This document shows positions 25,101-36,307 of a stretch of 64,000 nt of DNA, piece after piece. Under the pieces are notes generated by a model that was given only the letters and a program-made list of their open reading frames with translations, was not told the origin of the DNA and made no database searches. Within the stretch, counting starts at the first letter, position 1. Every line of letters starts with the position of its first letter. This DNA is from Lantana camara. Taxonomy: Eukaryota > Streptophyta > Magnoliopsida > Lamiales > Verbenaceae. The stretch spans positions 98,924,001-98,988,000 of the forward strand of contig CM074858.1 of NCBI GenBank assembly GCA_037501455.1, in the 5' to 3' direction. The translations under genes and the position numbers were made by a program.

Positions 25101-28100
25101 TTTCACATATTATTGGGAAGAAAATTTTTTCTTGTTTAATTAACAAACAAATAAACATCATGGTAATATATTTAATATTTAAAAATAATTTTTCTCTTTT
25201 TTAAAAATTTAGTTTTTTCGAAATTCAGAGGGATTTTTGACGGAAAACCATTTTAACTCGGAATTCCAACGGGAATTGCTGTCTGTATTTTTTAAAATTA
25301 AGCACTACATAATAATTTATTGAAATTAAATACAATCCATTACAATTATATGTATAATTAGTGAATAAAGTAATGTAATTTTAGTTATTAAAAGCGTGAA
25401 TTGATGGTTATACATATGTAATCAAACATTCGGTAAGTATTTCGAACGATATCATAACGTTAAGGACATTCGTTTTATTTTTAATTGATATCGAATTTCG
25501 TTTTCACATATTATTGGGAAGAGAAATTTTTCTTATTTAATTAACCAACAAATAAAACATCATGGTATTACATTTAATATTTAAAAACTATGTTTTCTCT
25601 TTTTCATAGTTTTTTCGAAATTCCGAGGGAAATCCCTCGGAATTTGCAATATATATTTTTTAAAATTAAGCACTACATAATAATTTGTTGACTTTAAATA
25701 CAATCCATGAAAATTATATGTATAATTAGTGAATAAAGTAATGTAATTTTAGTTATTAAATGAGTGAATTGATGGTTATACATATGTAATCAAACATTCC
25801 GTAAGTATTTCGAACGATATCATAACGTTATGGACATTCGTTTTATTTTAAATTGAAATCGAATTTCGTTTTCACATATTGTTGGGAAAAGAAATTTTTC
25901 TTATTTAATTAACTAACAAATAAAACATCATGGTATTACATTTAATATTTAAAAATAGTGTTTTCTCTTTTTTAAATATTTAGTTTTTTCGAAATTCCGA
26001 GGGAATTCCGAGGGATTTCCAAGGGAAAACCATTTTCCCTCGGAAATCCCTCGGAATTTGCTATATAAATTTTTTAAAATAAAGCACTACATAATAATTT
26101 GTTGAGTTTAAATACAGTCCATGGCAATTATATGTACAATTAGTGAATAAAGTAATTTATTTTAGTTATTAAATGAGTGAATTGATGGTTATACATAAGT
26201 AATCAAACATTCGGTAAGTATTTCGAACGATATCATAACTTTAAGGACATTCGTTTTTTTTTAAATTGAAATCGAATTTCGTTTTCACATATTATTGGGA
26301 AGAAAAAATTTTCTTGTTTAATTAACAAACAAATAAACATCATGGTAATATATTTAATATTTAAAAACAATTTTTCTCTTTTTTAAATATTTAGTTTTTT
26401 CGAAATTCCGAGGGATTTCCGACGGAAAACCATTTTAACTCGGAATTGCCTCGGGAATTGCTGTATATATTTTTTAAAATTAAGCACTACATAATAATTT
26501 GTTGAGTTTAAATACAATCCATGGCAATTATATGTACAATTAGTGAATAAAGTAATGTAATTTTAGTTATTTAATGAGTGAATTGATGGTTATACATATG
26601 TAATCAACCATTCGATAAGTATTTCGAACGATATCATAACGTTAAGGACATTCGTTTTTTTTTAAAATTGAAATCAAATTTCGTTTTCACATATTATTGG
26701 GAAGAGAAATTTTTCTTATTTAATTAACTAACAAATAAAACATCATGGTATTACATTTAATATTTAAAAATAATGTTTTCTCTTTTTTAAATATTTAGTT
26801 TTTTCGAAATTCCGAGGGAATTCCCTCGGAATTTGCTATATATATTTTTTAAAATTAAGCAATACACAATAATTTGTTGAGTTTAAATACAATCCATGAC
26901 AATTATATGTATAATTAGTGAATAAAGTAATGTAATATTAGTTATTAAATGCTTCAATTGATGGTTATACATATGTAATCAAACATTTGGTGAGTATTTC
27001 GAACGATATCATAACGTTAAGGACATTCGTTTTATTTTAAATTGAAATCGAATTTCGTTTTCACATATTCTTGGAAGAGAAATTTTTCTTTTTTAATTAA
27101 CTAACAAATAAAACATCATTGTATTAGATTTAATATTTAAAAACAATGTTTTCACTTTTTTAAATATTTAGTTTTTTCGAAATTCCTATGGAATTTCAAG
27201 GGAAAACCATTTTCCCTCGGAAATCCCTCGGAATTTGCTATATAGATTTTTTAAAATTAAGCACTACATAATAATTTGTTGAGTTTAAATACAATCCATG
27301 ACAATTATATGTATAATTAGTGAATAAAGTAATGTAATTTTAGTTATTAAATGCGTGAATTGATGGTTATACATATGTAATCAAACATTCGGTGAGTATT
27401 TCGAACGATATCATAACGTTAAGGACATTCATTTTATTTTAAATTGAAATCGAATTTCGTTTTCACATATTCTTGGAAGGGAAATTTTTTCTTATTTAAT
27501 TAACTAACAAATAAAACATCATTATATTATATTTAATATTTTAAAACAATGTTTTCTCTTTTTTAAATATTTAGTTTTTTCGAAACTCCGACGGAATTCC
27601 GAGGGAAAACCATTTTCCATCGAAAATCCCTCGGAATTTGCTATATATATTTTTTAAAATAAAACACTACATAATAATTTGTTGAGTTTAAATACAATCC
27701 ATGGCAATTATATGTACAATTAGTGAATAAAGTAATGTAATATTAGTTATTAAATGAGTGAATTTATGGTTATACATATGTAATCAAACATTCGGTAAGT
27801 ATTTCGAACGATATCATAACGTTAAGGACATTCGGTTTATTTTAAATTCAAATCGAATTTCGTTTTCTCATATTATTGGGAAGAGAAATTTTTCTTATTT
27901 AATTAACTAACAAATAAAATATCATGGTATTACATTTAATATTTAAAAACAATGTTTTCTCTTTTTTAAATATTTAGTTTTTTAGAAATTCTGAGGGAAT
28001 TCCGAGGGAAACCATTTTCCCTCTGAAATCCCTCGGGATTTGCTATATATATATTTTAAAATAAAGCACTACATAATAATTTGTTGAGTTTAATACAATG

Positions 28101-31100
28101 CATGGCAATTATATGTACAATTAGTGAATAAAGTAATGTAATTTTAGCTATTGAATGAGTGAATTTATGGTTATACATATGTAATCAAACATTCGGTAAG
28201 TATTTCGAACGATATCATAACGTTATGTACATTAAATTGAAATCGAATTTCGTTTTCACATATTATTGGGAAGAAAATTTTTTCTTGTTTAATTAACAAA
28301 CAAATAAACATCATGGTAATATATTTAATATTTAAAAATAATTTTTCTCTTTTTTAAAAATTTAGTTTTTTCGAAATTCAGAGGGATTTTTGACGGAAAA
28401 CCATTTTAACTCGGAATTCCAACGGGAATTGCTATCTGTATTTTTTAAAATTAAGCACTACATAATAATTTGTTGAAATTAAATACAATCCATTACAATT
28501 ATATGTATAATTAGTGAATAAAGTAATGTAATTTTAGTTATTAAATGCGTGAATTGATGGTTATACATATGTAATCAAACATTCGGTAAGTATTTCGAAC
28601 GATATCATAACGTTAAGGACATTCGTTTTATTTTTAATTGATATCGAATTTCGTTTTCACATATTATTGGGAAGAGAAATTTTTCTTATTTAATTAACCA
28701 ACAAATAAAACATCATGGTATCACATTTAATATTTAAAAACTATGTTTTCTCTTTTTCATAGTTTTTTCGAAATTCCGAGGGAAATCCCTCGGAATTCGC
28801 AATATATATTTTTTAAAATTAAGCACTACATAATAATTTGTTGACTTTAAATACAATCCATGAAAATTATATGTATAATTAGTGAATAAAGTAATGTAAT
28901 TTTAGTTATTAAATGAGTGAATTGATGGTTATACATATGTAATCAAACATTCCGTAAGTATTTCGAACGATATCATAACGTTAAGGACATTCGTTTTATT
29001 TTAAATTGAAATCGAATTTCGTTTTCACATATTATTGGGAAAAGAAATTTTTCTTATTTAATTAACTAACAAATAAAACATCATGGTATTACATTTAATA
29101 TTTAAAAATAGTGTTTTCTATTTTTTAAATATTTAGTTTTTTCGAAATTCCGAGGGAATTCCGAGGGATTTCCAAGGGAAAACCATTTTCCCTCGGAAAT
29201 CCCTCGGAATTTGCTATATATATTTTTTAAAATAAAGCACTACATAATAATTTGTTGAGTTTAAATACAATCCATGGCAATTATATGTACAATTAGTGAA
29301 TAAAGTAATTTATTTTAGTTATTAAATGAGTGAATTGATGGTTATACATAAGTAATCAAACATTCGGTAAGTATTTCGAACGATATCATAACTTTAAGGA
29401 CATTCGTTTTTTTTTAAATTGAAATCGAATTTCGTTTTCACATATTATTGGGAAGAAAAAATTTTCTTGTTTAATTAACAAACAAATAAACATCATGGTA
29501 ATATATTTAATATTTAAAAACAATTTTTCTCTTTTTTAAATATTTAGTTTTTTCGAAATTCCGAGGGAATTCCGAGGGATTTCCGACGGAAAACCATTTT
29601 AACTCGGAATTCCCTCGGGAATTGCTATATATATTTTTTAAAATTAAGCACTACATAATAATTTGTTGAGTTTAAATACAATCCATGGCAATTATATGTA
29701 CAATTAGTGAATAAAGTAATGTAATTTTAGTTATTTAATGAGTGAATTGATGGTTATACATATGTAATCAACCATTCGGTAAGTATTTCGAACGATATCA
29801 TAACGTTAAGGACATTCGTTTTTTTTTAAAATTGAAATCAAATTTCGTTTTCACATATTATTGGGAAGAGAAATTTTTCTTATTTAATTAACTAACAAAT
29901 AAAACATCATGGTATTACATTTAATATTTAAAAATAATGTTTTCTCTTTTTTAAATATTTAGTTTTTTCGAAATTCCGAGGGAATTCCCTCGGAATTTGC
30001 TATATATATTTTTTAAAATTAAGCAATACATAATAATTTGTTGAGTTTAAATACAATCCATGACAATTATATGTATAATTAGTGAATAAAGTAATGTAAT
30101 ATTAGTTATTAAATGCTTCAATTGATGGTTATACATATGTAATCAAACATTTGGTGAGTATTTCGAACGATATCATAACGTTAAGGACATTCGTTTTATT
30201 TTAAATTGAAATCGAATTTCGTTTTCACATATTCTTGGAAGAGAAATTTTTCTTTTTTAATTAACTAACAAATAAAACATCATTGTATTAGATTTAATAT
30301 TTAAAAACAATGTTTTCACTTTTTTAAATATTTAGTTTTTTCGAAATTCCTATGGAATTTCAAGGGAAAACCATTTTCCCTCGGAAATCCCTCGGAATTT
30401 GCTATATAGATTTTTTAAAATTAAGCACTACATAATAATTTGTTGAGTTTAAACCGACAAATCGGAGACAATGGGACAAGCCTCATATTTTTCTAAGACC
30501 AATTGGATCCTCAAATTTCAACCGGAACGAGCAACTCGCACTTAAATTGACCGATCAAGACTATACCTAAGTCACGGACCTATTATTACGCACCTAGACC
30601 CTACCCATTGACCCTAGCCCACTTGCACACTCTCTCCCTCACCCTTTTCTTCCCCAAACCGACACCCTAACCCCCCACACTTAGACATTTTCAGTTTTAT
30701 GGAGAGAGAAGGAGAAGAAGGAAGAAAAGAAGAAGAAGAAGAAGAAACCCCTTTTTGGCCATGGGAGTTTTGAGCTCATCTCCCCACCTTTTCTTCTCCA
30801 AATTGAAAGGTAAACTCATATTTGTGTTATGTATCACTTGGTAATCATTTTAAGTTCCATATTCCATGATTTCTCCAAGATTTGAGCATGTTTGGGCATA
30901 TGGCATGAATAGTGACGGGTTGGGAGAAAATAGATGATTCTAGCTTGCTTTCTTGTGAATTCTTTTGGTATGAAGCATGTATTTTACTCCTAACACATCA
31001 TATGTGATATGTATGAACTTAGTTTGGATAGTGGATTAGAATTCATGACTTTGCCATTTGTGAAAAGTGAAGAGTTTGCATGAACTTGTTCCATATTCAT

Positions 31101-31252
31101 TCCTTGCTTGATTGGTTGCATCTTTGGTTGTCTTAATGGATTGTAATGCATGCATTCTTGCTACCTTAACTTACCTATGTGTGTTAATTTGATGTTTATA
31201 TGGTCTTTCATGAGTTTTGCCCTGCTTGTTGTGTGTTTTTCGCCACTGACCT

Positions 31253-31304
31253 AAATCCGCGAGGGTGGATTTTTCCTTTTGGAAAAATCCACGGGGGTGG
31301 ATTT
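31253..31304 (+). repeat. Palindromic cassette in the non-autonomous 5' LTR
   Basis: GGTGGATTTTTCC-TTTT-GGAAAAATCCACGG type fold, repeated at 37512-37563 in the 3' LTR. It is related in sequence to the cassette of the autonomous element. Confidence 0.8.
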
Positions 31305-32845
31305 GATGCAGAAACTTTGGACCCTCCCCTGTTTCAGCCTGAGATTGTTTTGCTTCGTTCTCCCTCATACGAACTCGGATTGACCTGATTTTTTGAACCC
31401 ACGGAAACCTATTGAACTCTAGAAGATGCTCCAATTGGAATCATCTTAATATCTTTTTACATTTTTGAGATATGATCAATTCATTTTGGTGTCGCCACTT
31501 CTTCGACAATCTGCGTTCGTCCAACTTCAAACCTATGCCATTTTCACCTCGCTTTGAACCATGATTCGTGCCACATATCCTTGAAAACATATATGTGTCT
31601 AGTTTCACCTCCAACAAGCAAAACTTAATTCCAGTTTCTCAAACTCAAGTTATACCCAATTTTCTACAGCTTGCGTATTTTCATAAATTGTCAACTTTTC
31701 CTAACTTTTGCTAAACTTTGCCAAAACTCGTTCTATCGCCTTTCTTGCACTTCCTCGACCCCTTATGTGACTTATATGCATTATATACATGCCTAATTGA
31801 TCCTTATTTATTGTTAACATGTATTGTAATTTATTATGAATTGATTGATTGATTGAATCATTTATGTGTTTAAAATGAACTTAATGGTGTGCATGAACAT
31901 GATCACATCAACTCATGACATTTTATGATCCATTGTATATTGAATCATGATATAGCATTTCACGAGCACCTCATGTTAATGCCGTGCGTCCTAATTGGTT
32001 TCATATTGAGTCGTTTCTCACGAGTACACATTATGTCTTTCTCTTGTACAGTTTTTCCAGGGCGGAGACTTGCCGGGTTCATAAGACACCATGAGTCTTC
32101 CTTCTTTTAGTATTGTCGGTAAGGTGTAACAGGTGGGTTTCTCTTCTACTTAGATAAAACGACCCAATATATCTCCCTATGTGCAAAGTTTTAAGCCAAA
32201 GTAATACGATATATATATATATATTGAGTCTTTTCTCGAGTAAATGATTGCAAACGTAAAGCCCTTATTTTATGAATCCTACCTAATGTTTTGGCGAGAA
32301 TGAATGAATGTTCACAATGAATGGGGCCCAGGGGCTTGGTGTGAGTGGGGAACCGAGGAGGCATGGGCTGACGGGAAACCCTCACACTAGTCCCACTAAT
32401 GAACGGCGTAACCGGACCTCGTTAGGAGTTAGCGAGGAATGGACGCTGAGTGCCATCTGGGGAGTCATGTTCCCCTTTTGGTCAATGAATGGGTGGATGG
32501 GCCTTGCAAACCCGCCACCAACCCGGAGGAAGAAGGTGTAAATGTTATTGAATGCGCACGAAAGAATGATATGCATGAAAAGAAAGAATGAATGAATGAA
32601 TGAATGTTAATGAATGTTAATGAATGTTAATGTAGTACACGAGGTGTTGGTTGGAGATAATGCACGCCCACTCGCCGGGCCACAAATGACCTAATTAATG
32701 GAATTTGATGGTTATAATCCCTTTTGATGATTTCTTTATCTCACCCACTTGGGAAATGCTTTGAAAACCTCATTTGGGGATTATAACTTGCATGTGAATG
32801 TTTAAATACTGTCTTATATTATATGATGCCCTATTTAATACCCAC

Positions 32846-32862
32846 CAGTCTCCTATAGACTG
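32846..32862 (+). other. Conserved LTR hairpin (non-autonomous element; also 39105-39121)
   Basis: CAGTCT-CCTAT-AGACTG, a perfect 6-bp stem; the closing pair is T-A where other copies have C-G. Confidence 0.7.
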
Positions 32863-33316
32863 AACCCGGCTTTATTTTCAGTTTTGCAGGTTTTGGTGTG
32901 TTAGGCGGGGTTCCGAGTCGGTCAAGTTCTATGTCTTAGTTTGAGTCACTTTGCACGCATCTTTGTATTTTGATTAAGGGATGAGAAAAAAATGTATGTA
33001 TGAATCACGGTTATGATTATGATTATGAATTATGTTTACATTTATGTTTGAATTTCGGGACTAGGTATTTATGCTAGTTGAACCCGTCATTACTTCTTAT
33101 GTTTATAATGAATGGTATGATTTGTTTTTTTTTTAATTTCATGTATTTCAGTCTTGTTCTTTTGGTTTTAAGTTTAGCTCCCGCCTAGCATAGCGAGTGA
33201 GTGAGTCCCCGTTCGCTATGAGCTTGGTTCATGTATGGATTTTCCATTTCATGTGTGGATCGGGCTCATAGTGCGGGGGATGTGGCGCCTCTTGTTCCGG
33301 GTGCTACATCCTTAAG

Positions 33317-33330
33317 TGGTATCAGAGCCC
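33317..33330 (+). promoter_or_regulatory. Primer binding site, initiator Met tRNA
   Basis: TGGTATCAGAGCCC lies 8 nt after the LTR end, with the same TCCTTAAG spacer as in the autonomous element. Confidence 0.92.
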
Positions 33331-33344
33331 GGTTGCAAAACCGG
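33329..33344 (+). other. GNRA-loop hairpin overlapping the end of the primer site
   Basis: CCGGTT-GCAA-AACCGG forms a perfect 6-bp stem with a GCAA tetraloop. It is the counterpart of 11606-11619 on the minus strand, with a compensatory change in the stem. Confidence 0.65.
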
Positions 33345-36063
33345 TGTTCTAGTGTCGTGATTGAGTCAGTTAGGTCGCACGGCATAGGAACAACTTGTTA
33401 AGGTGTGCATTGCATCGATTTGGCATGGATATTTGATACTAATTATTGGAAATTGCTTAATACATGTATACAATTTATTCTCTTATTTAGTTGCTGTAAA
33501 TGTTTCATTTTTGCATTCTATGTGCATTGATTAACTTAACTACGTGCCATAAGCATACACTAATCTTCATGCATCCATATTTGAGTTGATTTTTCTTATA
33601 TAGGCTACTATCATGCAAACAAAGCTACAATTCACACCAACTACAATTGACAAAGTAACTTGAAGGCCGAGTGTTCAAATTCCGCGGCTTACACAATGGA
33701 ACTACCTATCATGGCTCGTATCATGGGAGAAAGCTTGGATCACGGGAAGGTTCATCAATCATGCCCTACCTACAAACCTTGAAGGTTCTCAACATACAAG
33801 AATTGTAAAGACTCAAGTTCTAACTTGAGGGGTGCGTGAGACAACGAGAGGGGTGTGAAACTTTTCACCACCCCGATTTTGAAGACATTTAATACAAGAT
33901 TAAATGCTCCAAGGTTCACCGTTGAAGCTCCGAGTTTGGGATGGTTGGGCGATTGGAAGACCAAATTGGGAAGCTTCAAGGGATCGGATGCAAGATGTGT
34001 TAAAAAGGTTCGACTCAACTCAGATGCAAGGATTGGGAGCCGTTAATCATAAAGCTCACTATGAGGTCAAATATGGAAGCTCACTTGATACGAATACAAG
34101 CGTGGGACAACAAATGGACGCAAGGCAAAGAGACCTAAGAGCATCGAGGAATTCAAATCGTTTCGTCTTCTTGGAACCTTGGAACATGGAGACATCAAGA
34201 AGCAAGCCAGAATGGAAAGCGTTATCACGGATGAATTATGCGCATAGATCGGAAACAAAGGATAAGCTAAGGGAACTTCAACCGGAGAGGACATCAAGAT
34301 GAAGATTCGGACGACCTTTGGAGGTCGATGCTTGGAAGTATGTTGAGGTGTAAACTCCATGAACAAAGAAGACCTTGGGTTCAAGAATAGCACGTTCGGG
34401 CCGTGGGATATACAAATGGATGCAAGAAGATTATGGAGATTCGAAAACCATGGAAAGCTAAGGAATTATCAATGTCTCCAAAGAAAGCTACAATCATGGG
34501 AATGAGGAACACGTCATCAAGCTAAAAGTTTACCACCTCGGTGACAGGTTCTGCATATTCATGGCACGAACATCATTCATCGATTTAAATTAATTACTTT
34601 CTTTATCTATATGTACATTTATGTTTAATTAATATAATTGCTCCAACGTGTTGCATCGTTGCATCTTTAATTGTTTACTATGTGCGTTGGCATGTTAATT
34701 CAACATGCATGGCTTAGTGTTTAATTGATAGGGAATGGCTCCACCTTGTTCATCAAGTGATTCATTGATCAAGGCTTACTCGAATCAAGACGAGAAGAAT
34801 AGTTGGGTTATATCTTGGGAGTTAAAAAGGAAAAATGAATTTGGAGGCTTGGAAATTAGAACCGGAGTAGAGAAAAAGCGGATGTTTAACCCTATCAATC
34901 ATGTCGAATTGAATGAAAGCAAGAGTTCCGGGCATATAGCTTAGCTAGCACAATCTACACCGAAGAAACTAAGTTGAAGAGTTTTGGGGAAACCTTAATC
35001 TCAGAGGCGAAGTAACGAATTCAACTAAAATTTCCAAATAAGGGAGCATTGATTAGGAAATAATGTAAATCCTTTTCGATCCTTGAAGGGATTACCTTTA
35101 GTTGAAAGAATGGAAATACAAGAAACAACAAGTAACAAAAACTTCATATGAGGGATAAAGGACGAATGGAGCTGGAATCTTAGGGAGCGAGAAAGTTTTG
35201 GGTTAACCTCGGGGATTATAGGAAGAACAAGACTAGAGAATAGTATTCCAAGAATTAAGAGAATTAGGTGAGAAATTGGAGGGGCAACGAATTTGGGTTT
35301 ATGGCGATAACCTCTCTACCAGACACGGCTTATCAAGAATTTTGATACAAGAGGGGATTAAATTAGTCCAAATTTCAAGAAGAGCAAGAAAGAGAAAAGT
35401 TGGGGATCAGAAGGAAGTAATTATTGAAGGGTTTGAATTGAACCTTAGGAGTGAATTAAAGAAACAGAAGTGAAGTGCACTTATAAAGGTCGAAGATGAA
35501 ATAAATTCGGAGATTAGCAAAGGACGCCGCTAAGTATTGAAGGGATGTGATTAATGTACGACACACCAACTTTACCTAGTGGTCGATCAGCCCTTCACGA
35601 AGGCTTCATGGAAAGGTTTAGCACTTGCTATCATTTCAAGATTCAATTAGATGAAGCCATGGAAGTAATAGCGGAAGGGATTGATACCTTTACGAACTCA
35701 ACTTCTCAAGAGAAAAAGGAAACTTCAAGAATTGCTCGGGAGTCAAATCGGATCCTCCAACTACTTTATGAATTATCAACCTTCAACCTCATGGCTACGG
35801 TGAACGGTATCATAAACATTCATGGCATATACATACATGCAATTTAATTCAATAATTTTGTTGTTGTGTGCCTTGGTCTCTTTTCATGATAATTGCCTCG
35901 TATAATTGATGAATAATGTGCTTGCCTTATATATATATTACTTGGCCCTACGTGTCTTATTTGATGTTAATTGCTGTAATTGCCATTGTTACCTCCTCCT
36001 TGTTATTTGCTCTTTGTTGTTGTTGTTGCTTATGTTTGGGTTGTGTTGCTCGGGAGTATTGGA
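33345..36063 (+). other. Internal region of the non-autonomous element, no recognisable coding content
   Basis: About 2.7 kb with no domain I recognise. Small open frames exist at 33904-34302 (132 codons), 34735-34944 (69 codons, ATG in GGGAATGGCT context), 35276-35473 (65 codons) and 35554-35847 (97 codons, starting MYDTPTLPSG, with a helix-prone, charged middle and a C-terminus rich in aliphatic residues). None shows a zinc knuckle, protease, polymerase or integrase motif. They could be chance frames, decayed gag, or captured host exons; I cannot decide. The first ~100 bp after the primer site resemble the leader of the autonomous element. Confidence 0.6.
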
Positions 36064-36080
36064 GGCTCCCTTGTTTCCTT

Positions 36081-36230
36081 GTTGTTTGAGAGACGGGGTT
36101 CTCTCTTCTTGTTGTTTGAGAGACGGGGTTCTCTCTTCTTGTTGTTTGAGAGACGGGGTTCTCTTTCCTTGTTGTTTGAGAGACGGGGTTCTCTCTTCTT
36201 GTTGTTTGATAGACGGGGTTCTCTCTTTGT
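36081..36230 (+). repeat. Five tandem 30-bp repeats, each a hairpin
   Basis: The unit starts GTTGTTTGAGAGACGGGGTT and repeats at 36081, 36111, 36141, 36171 and 36201, with a decayed sixth unit after 36231. Within each unit GAGAGA-CGGGGT-TCTCTC makes a perfect 6-bp stem with a 6-nt loop (the last full unit has GATAGA). The period is exactly ten codons, so open frames run through it. It ends about 60 bp before the polypurine tract. Confidence 0.9.
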
Positions 36231-36271
36231 TGCTTTCGAGGGACTCTCTCTGTGTTTGCTTTAGTTTTAGT

Positions 36272-36304
36272 GAATCCGAGGACGGATTCTTTTTAAGGGG
36301 GTGA
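36272..36304 (+). promoter_or_regulatory. Conserved hairpin and polypurine tract before the 3' LTR
   Basis: GAATCCG-AGGA-CGGATTC (36272-36289) is followed by TTTTTAAGGGGGTGA and then the LTR start TGTAACGCCCC at 36308. Hairpin and flank (TTAGTGAATCCG...) are the same as in the autonomous element, where the TAG is the gag-pol stop. Confidence 0.9.
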
Positions 36305-36307
36305 GTT

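Larger units (their letters stand above)
14657..30453 (+). repeat. Satellite array, block 2 (about 40 monomers) with higher-order structure
   Basis: The same 380-425-bp monomer runs without interruption for 15.8 kb. Several subfamilies can be told apart: (a) GGGAAGAG...AACTAACAAATAAAACATCATGG; (b) CTTGGAAGGG...CATCATTATATT; (c) GGGAAGAAAA...TTGTTTAATTAACAAACAAATAAACATC with a CCGACGGAAAACC core; (d) a short-core type TTTTTCATAGTTTTTTCG. Their fixed order repeats, giving higher-order units (see separate entries). One monomer at about 18415-18425 has lost roughly 45 bp (GGGAAGAG to CATCA). The right edge is the junction with the truncated LTR at 30454. No gene is seen. Confidence 0.95.
19533..30453 (+). 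repeat. Higher-order repeat, period about 3.93 kb (two full copies and a shortened third)
   Basis: The marker GGTGAGTATTTCG followed by GGACATTCATTTTATT is at 19533, 23468 and 27391 (steps of 3935 and 3923 bp). The order of core variants in between is the same in each copy: CTCCGACGG, TTCTGAGGG, AGAGGGATTTTTGACGG, the short TTCATAG core, CCTATGGAATTTC. Copies 2 and 3 share a short deletion that gives GTTATGTACATTAAATTG. Copy 3 has one instead of two of the 770-bp dimers and is cut off at 30453. Confidence 0.85.
30454..33308 (+). repeat. 5' LTR of the non-autonomous element, truncated at its start
   Basis: It begins inside the LTR at CGACAAATCGGAGAC and joins satellite sequence TTGTTGAGTTTAAA directly. 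It includes a GAA-rich purine tract (30711-30745), an AAAG|GTAAAC donor-like site at 30810, the palindromic cassette 31253-31304, (AT)n at about 32209-32225, (GAAT)n at 32586-32610, the covarying hairpin 32846-32862, and the terminal GGGTGCTACA. The promoter part of the LTR is probably within the lost segment. Confidence 0.93.

Noticed and set aside
33317..33330. Possible tRNA gene remnant at the TGGTATCAGAGC sites
   Set aside because: Only the complement of the tRNA 3' end is present, at the position expected for a primer binding site; no cloverleaf follows.
33904..34302. 132-codon frame in the non-autonomous element as a Gag remnant
   Set aside because: No zinc knuckle or Gag core motif is visible, and an overlapping open frame on the other strand is similarly long, so chance is likely.
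36081..36230. Possible CRISPR-like array
   Set aside because: The 30-bp units are contiguous with no spacers, and the context is a plant retrotransposon.
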